A stretch of 64,000 bases of DNA from Flagellimonas allohymeniacidonis (GTDB taxonomy: Bacteria; Bacteroidota; Bacteroidia; Flavobacteriales; Flavobacteriaceae): positions 287,290 through 351,289 of the forward strand of contig NZ_SGIU01000001.1 in assembly GCF_004296335.1 (NCBI RefSeq), read 5' to 3'. A program made the position numbers and the translations under genes. The notes under the pieces are model-generated. The model was not told the origin of the DNA. It saw only the letters and a program-made list of their open reading frames with translations, and searched no databases. Shown here piece by piece: positions 52,936 to 60,957 of this stretch (position 1 is its first letter; the number at the start of each line of letters is the position of its first letter).

Positions 52936-54186
52936 CTAGCTTTTGGCAATCGTAGATATCCCATCAAGAAGTCTATCCAGTTCGTTTTCCAAATTGTAAA
53001 GGTTTGGCGTAACCCGTACAACGGTTTGGTTGTTTAATTTCCGAATAACCGTAAAGATGTTGAACTCATTTTTTAGCCTATCAACAATTTCCGTAGCGGA
53101 GTGGCCATCAATTGCAAAGCTTGCTATGCCACAGGACATTCCAGATTCCAATGGGGTCACAATATCCACCCTATCCATTTTTTTGGCCTCTTCGGCCCAA
53201 TACAATTGCAATTCTTTTAGACGGCTTTGCTTCTTTTTAATGGTAACGGAATTATGGAATGCTATGGCTGCCTTTAAAGTCATAACCACCGGGGCGGCAG
53301 GAGTGCCGTAGTGCCCAAGCTTTTGTATATTATCTTCATCTAACTTCACATCTCCGTATAGCGGTTGAATATCCCTTATTCTATCTTTTTTTATGTACAG
53401 TAAACCCACTCCCAGCGGATTGCCGAACCATTTATGGAGATTCACCCCTATAAAGTCCGATTGCAACTGTGGAAACGTGTAATCTATCTGGCTGAAACTA
53501 TGGGCTGCATCGACTAAAACGTCAATATTTCTTTCTTTGGCCAAGGCACTGATCTCGGCCACAGGCAAGATCTGGCCTGTTAAATGCGTAAGATGGGTCA
53601 CTAAGATGCATTTGGTTCGGGGCGTTATGGCATCCTGATAGGCCTGTACGACTTCGTCTTGGGTTTTGGGCAGCAAGGGAACATCCACATATTTCAACTT
53701 TATTCCTTTTCGTTCCTCCAGCATTTTAAAGGTTTCTATCATGCTATGGTAATCATGATGCTGAAGCAGTACTTCATCGCCCTTGTTTAAGGATATTCCT
53801 TGAATAAGGATGTTCATCGATTCCGTCGCATTTCGGGTGATGAGAAGTTCGTCTGGTGATGCTCCGGTAATAGCTCCTAGCTGTTTTTTAATTTCCGGGA
53901 TGTCTTTTTGGTAATAGACTTCCCTCATATATTTTGAAGACCGAGTATTTATTAGTTCTATATTTTTTCTATAAGCTTCTAGAACAGAATTCGGCTGCAC
54001 TCCAAAATATCCATTTTCTAGATTTATGAATTCAGATGAAACAGAATAATGCTTCTTTCGAAAGGCCCTCCAGTCTTCAGATGATGTGATCTTTGGTTGG
54101 GAGCTGGGATAAGCGGCTACCAGTTTTGAAAGAGGTGCGGATAGGCTAGCTAAACTGACCAATTTTATTGCCTCTCTTCTTTTCAT
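52936..54186 (-). CDS. Class V aminotransferase-like PLP enzyme with Tat-type signal
   Basis: 416 residues. N-terminus MKRREAIKLVSLASLSAPLS has a twin-arginine signal. Fold-type I features: TRNATESMNILIQGI, HHDYHSMIETFK, VDAAHSFSQIDY and the PLP lysine in NLHKWFGNPLG. Closest in style to isopenicillin-N-epimerase/cysteine-desulfurase-like secreted enzymes of Bacteroidota; the substrate is not evident. It separates the tip array from the second machine block and reads against them. Confidence 0.85.
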   Translation of the reverse strand: MKRREAIKLVSLASLSAPLSKLVAAYPSSQPKITSSEDWRAFRKKHYSVSSEFINLENGYFGVQPNSVLEAYRKNIELINTRSSKYMREVYYQKDIPEIKKQLGAITGASPDELLITRNATESMNILIQGISLNKGDEVLLQHHDYHSMIETFKMLEERKGIKLKYVDVPLLPKTQDEVVQAYQDAITPRTKCILVTHLTHLTGQILPVAEISALAKERNIDVLVDAAHSFSQIDYTFPQLQSDFIGVNLHKWFGNPLGVGLLYIKKDRIRDIQPLYGDVKLDEDNIQKLGHYGTPAAPVVMTLKAAIAFHNSVTIKKKQSRLKELQLYWAEEAKKMDRVDIVTPLESGMSCGIASFAIDGHSATEIVDRLKNEFNIFTVIRKLNNQTVVRVTPNLYNLENELDRLLDGISTIAKS

Positions 54187-54545
54187 TTTATGAAACCTTA
54201 GAACACGAATTTAATAAAAATGAAGTTCCCCGTTTCCACTGGTCCGAGCCTGAGGTGAAGTAGGATAAAAAGCCAGTCCCTGTATTTGGGGCTGGTTCTT
54301 TGTTCTAATTCGTTTCCATCAAATACGAATTGGTTGGAGTATAGGTCATCTAGTTCTTCTAAAAAAGGCATTTAGGAGTAAACAACAAATCCATAAAATC
54401 GTTGCATATATGCAAAATTTTGGTTGTAAAAAACGGGTAAATTCTTAAAAATCCCTTCTTTTTTATAAATTATCGTAATTACCTGACTATCAACAAAAAC
54501 AAAACCTTAACTTTAGGGAAGTCGCTAATTCAAATACCAATTATC
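54187..54545. other. 359-bp intergenic region before the 259-aa secreted protein gene
   Basis: Contains terminator family 2 copy 3 (54272-54300) and then about 240 bp of AT-rich DNA. A TAACTTTA box at 54509-54516 could be a -7-like element for the gene at 54546; weak evidence. Confidence 0.45.
54272..54300 (+). terminator. Terminator family 2, copy 3
   Basis: Stem GCCAGTCCC / GGGGCTGGT with a shorter loop. It is not behind any plus-strand gene, so it looks like a relic of a removed cassette. Confidence 0.7.
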
Positions 54546-55325
54546 ATGAAAAAAGTAATAAGCCTCGCCTTTATGGCGTTTTTTGGCAGTGCTGCCATGT
54601 ATGCCCAAGGCACAGTACATGCCGCTTGCGAAGCAAGCGTTGTAGGGTATACCGAAACTAGGATCCCTTCCAATTTCTTTACGTTTGCCGATTTAAAATC
54701 AGCCAATGCCCAAGGTACAACCGTTCAAATCTCGGATGTTCTGGGAAGCCCTTACCTAGCGGATGCTTTTCAAAAAGGTGCTTTATTTTATGGGGAAGAA
54801 CGTGTAGGCACTTTCTATGCCCGATACAACGGGTTTAATAAAGAAATGGAAATCAAAAAAACCAATTCCCCCGATGAGGTGGCCAAAGCATTGGTCAAGG
54901 ATAAAAACCTAAAATTTGTTTTTGACAACCAAGATGTGTTAAAGTTTGTCGCCTTTATGGATAAAAAAGGGAACAGATATGATGAGTATTTATTGACCAA
55001 AAGCAAAGGAGATAAATACCAGCTTATGGAAAGACCCTTAGTGACCTATAAAGAGGGAAAAAAGGCTGCTAATTCCTTTATGCTCGATGTGCCGAGCAAA
55101 TTCGTACACCGTACTGAACTGTATGCCTTGGACCTCAATACGAATATTGCAAGTCAAATTCCAAGTAAAAAATCCAAATTGATTGATTTTTTTGACGACA
55201 GTGAGCAAATTCAAATTGCAGCCTTGATCAAGAAAAAATCGTTGAACATTAAAGATTTCAACGACTTATCCCAGATATTTGATTTTGCTAACACTATTAG
55301 TCGGGATATTGCCTTCAAAGAATAA
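54546..55325 (+). CDS. Secreted protein, unknown (259 aa)
   Basis: Signal peptide (VISLAFMAFFGSAAMYAQG) and a soluble periplasmic domain with no cysteine pair or enzyme motif (LFYGEERVGTFYARYNGFNK; KLIDFFDDSEQIQIAALIKK). Not recognised. It precedes the second machine block on the same strand, with a terminator between. Confidence 0.6.
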   Translation: MKKVISLAFMAFFGSAAMYAQGTVHAACEASVVGYTETRIPSNFFTFADLKSANAQGTTVQISDVLGSPYLADAFQKGALFYGEERVGTFYARYNGFNKEMEIKKTNSPDEVAKALVKDKNLKFVFDNQDVLKFVAFMDKKGNRYDEYLLTKSKGDKYQLMERPLVTYKEGKKAANSFMLDVPSKFVHRTELYALDLNTNIASQIPSKKSKLIDFFDDSEQIQIAALIKKKSLNIKDFNDLSQIFDFANTISRDIAFKE

Positions 55326-55372
55326 TAGCCCAGGTACTACTGCCCTGAACCGGCGGTGACCTAACTTTTATA

Positions 55373-55402
55373 ACCAGCCCCTTATATTTGGGGCTGATTT
55401 TT
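55373..55402 (+). terminator. Terminator family 2, copy 4
   Basis: Stem CCAGCCCC / GGGGCTGA with AT loop and T6, 47 bp after the 259-aa gene. A diverged member of the family. Confidence 0.78.
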
Positions 55403-55460
55403 TGATAGAAGTACGAAAAAACTGTACAATTTTGTTATTTTTAATACACAAAGTTGTACG

Positions 55461-56189
55461 ATGCGAAGTACGTTTCTTTTTTTATTTTCTACCATTCTGG
55501 TTTCCATGCTTTTGGGATGTTCCAGTTACAAAACCAAAAAACAGGAATCCCAATTGGTGCTGCCCGAACTGGGCAATGTGGTGCAGACCCAAGGCGATAT
55601 GTTCTACTCCACCGTGGAACCTGCGGGTATCCCTTCCTGGCCCACCCTTAAGGTGGAACTGCAACAAATGCCCTTTAATACCAAAAGCTACACCACTTAT
55701 GCGCGATTGATGCAACGCGCTGCGCGAATCAATTCCATTTCCTATAATGATTCCCTGCCCTATAAGCCCAAATATGTTCGGCTACAGTTAACCGATAAAG
55801 TAGCCTTGACGCAAATGCTCAACTCCGAAGCCCATGAAAGTTTACGGGAGTATTTGACAGCGGACGATGCCTACAAACTGGTAACCGGTTTGGATTTGGC
55901 CTTATCCGAAAGCGAATTGGTGGTATTCTTGAACGCGGAGGCCGTTCAATTGCAGAAAGATGAATATGGCTCCCTAAAAGTGGTCTTGATCAATGGCAAT
56001 CAGCAAAACAGCTTTTTCTTTTCCGAGCTCCAGGTGTTCGATTATCAGCTGTCCAGTTTCTGTTGGGGGGAAGATGTTCTGCACCGCAAAAAAATCAAAA
56101 ATCTGATTGCCGAAGGGGAACGTTGCCCTAAAGGTACCTTTTTAAAGGCCCGAAAGATGGAAAAGGACGAATCCTACTTAAAGTTCTAA
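55461..56189 (+). CDS. Machine-linked lipoprotein, unknown (242 aa)
   Basis: Lipobox LLGCSSYK near residue 20. The rest is a soluble mixed domain (LPELGNVVQTQGDMFYSTVE, LTADDAYKLVTGLDLALSES) without recognised motifs. It is first in the seven-gene plus-strand block ending with gspF, so it may be an outer-membrane pilotin-like or accessory factor. Inferred from position. Confidence 0.6.
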   Translation: MRSTFLFLFSTILVSMLLGCSSYKTKKQESQLVLPELGNVVQTQGDMFYSTVEPAGIPSWPTLKVELQQMPFNTKSYTTYARLMQRAARINSISYNDSLPYKPKYVRLQLTDKVALTQMLNSEAHESLREYLTADDAYKLVTGLDLALSESELVVFLNAEAVQLQKDEYGSLKVVLINGNQQNSFFFSELQVFDYQLSSFCWGEDVLHRKKIKNLIAEGERCPKGTFLKARKMEKDESYLKF

Positions 56190-56192
56190 ACT

Positions 56193-56885
56193 ATGAAATG
56201 GAAAATAGGGATGTACGTAGCGGCTGTGGTGCTTTTTTTGACCGCTTGTGAAGATATTTTGGAAGAAGTGGACCTCTCCGACCGACAGGTCGCCATCTTT
56301 GCCCCATTGGATAGCACGGTGGTCAACTCCAATACCGTAAACTTTAATTGGGATAGGGTAGAGGATGCCACTGCCTATCGCTTTCAGTTGGCTGCCCCAA
56401 GTTTTGTGGATACCCAGCAATTGGTCCTGGACAGTATTTTTGAGGTGGATACTTTGGGCAGGGTAAGCACGCAGATTCAGCAAGAATTGGTCAACGGCAA
56501 CTACGAATGGCGAATAAGGGCCCAAAACAGTGGTTTTGAAACCCCATATACTTCCAGCACCTTTACAGTCAACGGTGACGAAAATGTGGATTTGGACCCG
56601 CCCAATACCCCGCAGCTTATAGCACCGCTGAACGGAGCCTCCCAAGATGAAGCCACGGTAAATTTCAGTTGGACCCGTGAAGATGTTCCCGGCACCGCTG
56701 AGCGGGACAGTATTTATTTCTTTTCGGATGCCGGCCTTCAGAATTTGGTCGGAAAAGATATCGGGGCCAATAAGGCATATGCGGCCAACTTTGCTTCAGG
56801 AACTTTTTATTGGTTCGTAAAGGCCTTTGACGCCGCCGGTAACGAGAGTGACGATAGCAGTACCTTCAGTTTTACAGTAAACTAA
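56193..56885 (+). CDS. Lipoprotein with two fibronectin-III-like domains
   Basis: 230 residues; lipobox LTACEDIL, then two domains of about 95 residues each with the repeated pattern APLDSTVVNSNTVNFNW / APLNGASQDEATVNFSW and closing WRIRAQ / WFVKAF. FN3-like proteins of this kind may bind the secreted substrate or the cell surface. Three bp after the previous gene. Confidence 0.7.
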   Translation: MKWKIGMYVAAVVLFLTACEDILEEVDLSDRQVAIFAPLDSTVVNSNTVNFNWDRVEDATAYRFQLAAPSFVDTQQLVLDSIFEVDTLGRVSTQIQQELVNGNYEWRIRAQNSGFETPYTSSTFTVNGDENVDLDPPNTPQLIAPLNGASQDEATVNFSWTREDVPGTAERDSIYFFSDAGLQNLVGKDIGANKAYAANFASGTFYWFVKAFDAAGNESDDSSTFSFTVN

Positions 56886-56886
56886 G

Positions 56887-57348
56887 ATGGGAAAGAACAT
56901 TAAAACCTACATACTGTTGGGTGTTGTGCTCATCATCTGGGGAGTTATCGCCTATCGCATCTTTGCTACACTTTCCCCGGAACCTCAAAAACAAAACTCC
57001 TTTGTTGCGAAGAGTTACGCTCCCATGGAAATGGCAGCCCGGGACACCTTTAGCATCAAAGCCGATTATCGGGATCCATTTTTAGGCACCCTGACCAGCT
57101 CGAAACCCAAGAAAACACCTCAAGCCAAAGTGGTGAAAAGGGAAATTCCGTCAATTGATGTGAGGTACACCGGTTCCATGTACAATAGCAGCACCAAAAA
57201 ACGAATCTATTTTGTGACCATTAATGGGCAACAGCATCTATTGGAAAAAGGTCGGTCGGTCGCTAAGATCACTTTAGTTCGGGGTTCAGAGGGGAGCATT
57301 ACCTATCGCTATCATGGGGTATTAAAAAAGGTAAGCCTTACGCCATGA
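56887..57348 (+). CDS. GspC/PilP-like protein
   Basis: 153 residues: transmembrane helix (TYILLGVVLIIWGVIAYRIF), linker with YRDPFLGTL (the RDPF motif seen in PilP/GspC proteins), then a small beta domain (IDVRYTGSMYNSSTKKRIYF). These proteins connect the inner-membrane platform to the secretin N-domains. Overlaps the next gene by 4 bp. Confidence 0.75.
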   Translation: MGKNIKTYILLGVVLIIWGVIAYRIFATLSPEPQKQNSFVAKSYAPMEMAARDTFSIKADYRDPFLGTLTSSKPKKTPQAKVVKREIPSIDVRYTGSMYNSSTKKRIYFVTINGQQHLLEKGRSVAKITLVRGSEGSITYRYHGVLKKVSLTP

Positions 57349-58616
57349 AGTACAAGAAAAAAATAAGAGGGGGATCCCTGCAATTTGTCCTCTTCATTGG
57401 AGCGGTAATTGCAGTTCTGTTGCTCACTTTTGTGTTGTTGAGCTATACCCATTTGCTCTTTTCGAAGAAAACAGATCGGTTTGTGGAGACCATAAAGCGT
57501 ACAGACCTGGTGCTTCAAATGGCATTGCAAGAAGAAAGTTCAATGGAGCGTAATTCCCAGCGCTTGCCCAATGATGGCATCAGTACGGAAATAGACCAAA
57601 AATTTTGGGGTGTTTATAGCTTAAATACAGTGACCGCAACCTTCCAAAAAAATAGTTTTACCCGAGTGGCATTGACAGGGGGGAGGCTTCCTGGCCCCAC
57701 CACCGCGTTGTTCTTAAAGGATAACGACCGACCTATGGTCATTGTGGGGCGTGCCAAGATTCAGGGTGATGCCTTTCTTCCAAAACAAGGAATACGCCCT
57801 GGTAATATCGGAGGACAAGCCTTTTATGGGAATCGACCCATTCAAGGAAGACAACGTTTGAGTAGCCGACGGTTACCGGGAATTGATGGTGAAATACGCT
57901 CGTCGATAGCCCAACTACTGGCAGAGGCCCATCAAAAAAACATTGTGCAGCCAAGTCTGGTTACTACAAACGAGATCAAAAATTCGTTTAAGGAGCCCAC
58001 CCTGTGGTTGGATGGGGATGTTTTGAATCTTTCCGGAAAAAAACTGATTGGAAACATCATTGTTCGAGGAACGCAACAATTGGTCATCGAACCTACCACC
58101 CATTTACAAGATGTTATCCTGGTCGCTCCCCAGGTCATCATCAAAGATGGGGTAAAGGGTACGTTTCAGGTAATTTCATCCAAAAACATCTCTGTAGGAA
58201 AGGAATGCGAGCTTTCTTATCCATCCGCTTTGGTTATTTTGGACAGGGAGAAAAATAAATCTGCAGGAAGAAACTCTTTTGGGACATCCCCGGAAATTCT
58301 TATTTCCGACCATAGCATTGTAAAGGGGGTGGTGAGCTATTTTAATGAGGATGATAAACAGCGCTATTATCCTCAGATCAGAATTGATGCGGATGCACAA
58401 GTGGTGGGCCAAGTGCATTGTGAAAAGAATTTGGAGTTAAAGGGAAGGGTCCTGGGCAGTGTAACCACAGCATCCTTCATTGCCATGGAAAATGGGAATG
58501 TGTACCAAAATCATTTGTTCAATGGCGAAATGGATGTTACCCAAGTTCCTGGCGAATTTGTAGGTGTGGGCTATGCCTCCAATGCTAAACAAGGTGTTGC
58601 CAAATGGCTGTATTGA
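57345..58616 (+). CDS. Large pseudopilin-position protein with beta-helix-like domain (423 aa)
   Basis: Starts with an RGGSLQFVLFIGAVIAVLLL membrane helix like a PilX/GspK N-terminus but without a standard prepilin cleavage motif (no E at +5). The periplasmic part from about residue 225 to 400 is rich in short repeating strands (GNIIVRGTQQLVIEPTTHL, VILVAPQVIIKDGVKGTFQV, VVGQVHCEKNLELKGRV), the look of a polymer-forming or right-handed beta-helix domain. It holds the gene position of the minor pseudopilin GspK. Function inferred. Confidence 0.65.
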   Translation: MKYKKKIRGGSLQFVLFIGAVIAVLLLTFVLLSYTHLLFSKKTDRFVETIKRTDLVLQMALQEESSMERNSQRLPNDGISTEIDQKFWGVYSLNTVTATFQKNSFTRVALTGGRLPGPTTALFLKDNDRPMVIVGRAKIQGDAFLPKQGIRPGNIGGQAFYGNRPIQGRQRLSSRRLPGIDGEIRSSIAQLLAEAHQKNIVQPSLVTTNEIKNSFKEPTLWLDGDVLNLSGKKLIGNIIVRGTQQLVIEPTTHLQDVILVAPQVIIKDGVKGTFQVISSKNISVGKECELSYPSALVILDREKNKSAGRNSFGTSPEILISDHSIVKGVVSYFNEDDKQRYYPQIRIDADAQVVGQVHCEKNLELKGRVLGSVTTASFIAMENGNVYQNHLFNGEMDVTQVPGEFVGVGYASNAKQGVAKWLY

Positions 58617-58927
58617 GAAAAATAAAAGCTTCAACATTGATGGAAACCATGGTGGCCACGGTTTTGATCGTTGTTGTTTTTATGATAGCCAGTTTGGTCA
58701 TGAACACCCTGATGGCGGCTCAGGTGAAATCCAATTTAAGTCCAATAAAAGAACATCTACAGCAGCTGGAATATGCTTGTATGAACAAACAGCTTACGGT
58801 GCCCTATTATGAAGAATGGAAAGGTTGGGAAATAGCGCTGACCCAAGAGGGTGCCATGATTCTCATAGAGGCGACCCATTTGGACAACCAAAAGCAAGTG
58901 GAAACCCTTGTGATACAAAATGAGTGA
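58604..58927 (+). CDS. Minor pseudopilin, GspI-like
   Basis: 107 residues with a prepilin signal KIKA|STLMETMVATVLIVV (Glu at +5) and a short periplasmic part. Overlaps both neighbours (13 and 8 bp). Confidence 0.75.
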   Translation: MAVLRKIKASTLMETMVATVLIVVVFMIASLVMNTLMAAQVKSNLSPIKEHLQQLEYACMNKQLTVPYYEEWKGWEIALTQEGAMILIEATHLDNQKQVETLVIQNE

Positions 58928-59384
58928 AATGAAATCAAAAATAAAGGCTTTCACCCTTAGTGAAATGTTGGTGGTTCTGTTGATCACCGTAATCGTAGTA
59001 GGGCTTGCATTTTCGGTTTTAAACTTGGTGCAAAAACAGATGTTCGCTGTACGCGAGGATTTAGAACTAAGAAGTGGGGAAAATGAATTGAAGCAGGCCT
59101 TATGGCGCGATTTTCGAACGTTTTCCAGAATTTATGGGAATCGTATCGACGGCAGTATACAGTTGGAGAACCCTTTTGAACAGGTTCGCTATCAATTCCA
59201 GGAGAAGGTGGTCCTTCGAAATCTGGACACTTTTCGGGTCGAAATAAAAAACAAGGATTTCTTTTTTTTGGGCAATCCCATTGAAACAGGGGAGTTGGAT
59301 GCTTTGGGACTTGGAGTTCGAAATCAGGAGGGAGCATCCATTTTTGTGTACAAAGCAAATGCTGCTGAAACCTATATGGACTAA
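58920..59384 (+). CDS. Minor pseudopilin, GspJ-like
   Basis: 154 residues with prepilin signal KIKA|FTLSEMLVVLLITVIVV (Glu at +5), then a globular domain with WRDFRTFSRIYGNRI. Its stop overlaps the gspF start by one base. Confidence 0.8.
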   Translation: MSEMKSKIKAFTLSEMLVVLLITVIVVGLAFSVLNLVQKQMFAVREDLELRSGENELKQALWRDFRTFSRIYGNRIDGSIQLENPFEQVRYQFQEKVVLRNLDTFRVEIKNKDFFFLGNPIETGELDALGLGVRNQEGASIFVYKANAAETYMD

Positions 59385-60523
59385 TGGGATTTAAATTAGA
59401 AAACATAGCGACAGAGACATCCACTGATGTTACCAAAGGTCCGGAGCGGTCCAACATTTGGCAGAAGGAAATTGCCCTTTTTGGTTCTACATTTTCCAAC
59501 AAACGCAAAGAAGATTTTTATACTGAACTCAGTGTTCTATTGAAAGCAGGCATTACGCTAAAAGAAGCCTTGGAGCTGATTCAAGAAGGCCAAAAAAAGG
59601 AAAAGCTACAGAATTTCATACAGGATATGGCCAAAAGTCTGGTCTTAGGGAGTAGCTTTTCCGATACCATAAAAGATAAGAAAGAATTCACCGAATACGA
59701 ATACCACTCCATACGTATCGGTGAAGAATCTGGGACTTTGACTGAGATTACCAAGGAGTTGGGAAGTTTTTTTTCCAAGAAGAATGAGCAGCGTAGAAGC
59801 TTGATCAATGCGCTTACCTATCCCATAATAATTTTGGTGACGGCGGTTTTAGTGGTTCTTTTTATGCTTCGGCTTGTGGTTCCCATGTTTCAAGATATTT
59901 TCGAACAAAATCAGGTCGACCTGCCCTGGATAACGAAAATGGTGGTTGCGGCATCAGATTTCTTTACCAATTTTGGCTGGTGGTTGGTAATCGGTGTCTG
60001 CATTCTGCTGATAGTCAGAAAACAGCTCTTTAAAAACCCCAGAATCAGGGGGTTTCGTGATTGGTTCCTATTAAAAATTCCTTATTTGGGAAGTTTTGTG
60101 AAAGCGGTGTACATGGCGCAATTGACGAGGGCCATGAGCCTTTTGGCAGCCTCGAAGGTACCCATGCTCAACAGTATAGAACTAGCGGGTAAAATGATAG
60201 ATTTTATTCCAATAAAAGAAGGATTGGATGAAATTAACAAAAACATTCTTCAAGGAAATAGTCTCTCCAAAAGCATGATGCTGGCTGGGGTTTTTGATGC
60301 TAAAATGATTTCCTTGATCAAAGTGGCCGAGGAGACCAACCAAACCGAATTTATTTTTGAGCGCTTAAATCACCAATACAGCATAGAGGTACAACAAAAA
60401 TCCAAACTACTTTCAACGCTTTTGGAACCCATGATCATCCTATTTGTTGGATTTTTTGTAGGTGTTATTCTTGTTGCCATGTATTTGCCCATGTTTAAAT
60501 TGGGAGGTGTTTTGGGTGCTTAG
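59384..60523 (+). CDS. gspF: Inner-membrane platform protein, GspF/PilC-like
   Basis: 379 residues with two T2SSF domains: FYTELSVLLKAGITLKEALE (first), ...LTRAMSLLAASKVPMLNSIE (second), each followed by membrane helices (LTYPIIILVTAVLVVLFML; STLLEPMIILFVGFFVGVIL). It closes the block and completes the machine together with the minus-strand genes 20 kb away. Ends 89 bp before attachment copy 3. Confidence 0.93.
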   Translation: MGFKLENIATETSTDVTKGPERSNIWQKEIALFGSTFSNKRKEDFYTELSVLLKAGITLKEALELIQEGQKKEKLQNFIQDMAKSLVLGSSFSDTIKDKKEFTEYEYHSIRIGEESGTLTEITKELGSFFSKKNEQRRSLINALTYPIIILVTAVLVVLFMLRLVVPMFQDIFEQNQVDLPWITKMVVAASDFFTNFGWWLVIGVCILLIVRKQLFKNPRIRGFRDWFLLKIPYLGSFVKAVYMAQLTRAMSLLAASKVPMLNSIELAGKMIDFIPIKEGLDEINKNILQGNSLSKSMMLAGVFDAKMISLIKVAEETNQTEFIFERLNHQYSIEVQQKSKLLSTLLEPMIILFVGFFVGVILVAMYLPMFKLGGVLGA

Positions 60524-60611
60524 TGGGGTATTCTTTCGAACTTATTCTGGACTTTAAATAAGTTTAAATACACAATTATATTAATATAAATTGCTTAGAA
60601 AATTAGTAAAC

Positions 60612-60658
60612 CTGCCTTCTAAGCAGACGGTCGAAGGTTCGAATCCTTCCGCGATCAC
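60612..60658 (+). repeat. att direct repeat, copy 3
   Basis: 47 bp identical to the tRNA-Arg 3' half (11752-11798). Here the tRNA 3' end is followed by CCA (60658-60660), not seen at the other copies, compatible with this being the original chromosomal 3' end of the tRNA gene. Confidence 0.93.
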
Positions 60659-60663
60659 CACTT

Positions 60664-60691
60664 CGAACCCCCAGTATTTCTGGGGTTTTTA
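60664..60691 (+). terminator. Terminator right of att copy 3
   Basis: Stem CCCCAG / CTGGGG with 5-nt loop and T-run, 6 bp after the repeat. Probably the original terminator of the tRNA-Arg gene. Confidence 0.8.
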
Positions 60692-60957
60692 TTTTCGATA
60701 CTTAGATGCCACATGTAATTGAGCATGAAATAGGATTTTCTTCTTTTTATCCCCCGAAAAATAAGGTCGATGGAAATGTCCCTCTGTACCCACAAAATCA
60801 CCAAGTCCTTTTGCTTATTACCATCAATGGGCTTTGTACATCTTGCCTAGTCCCAAGTACATTTTCTCTATATTTATACTGGCTGCCCGTGAGACCTGCC
60901 CTATGCCGTCATGTTCAACCCATTGTCTGCAATCGAAACAATTGAATATAAAACGAA

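Larger units (their letters stand above)
21018..60658. mobile_element. 39.6-kb att-bounded island carrying pseudopilus machine and Rhs toxin array (no integrase found)
   Basis: The interval lies between attachment copies 2 and 3. The pseudopilus gene block ends only 89 bp before copy 3. No recombinase, relaxase or transposase gene is visible in it. Because new tRNA integrations occur at the intact tRNA, this tRNA-distal island should be older than the 9.3-kb element. It may be a remnant that lost its integrase or a cis-mobilisable island that uses the neighbour's integrase. Confidence 0.6.

Noticed and set aside
60706-60945. 79-aa ORF after the third attachment copy
   Set aside because: Composition (Cys, Pro, Tyr rich, no conserved pattern) is that of a chance frame; the interval seems gene-free.
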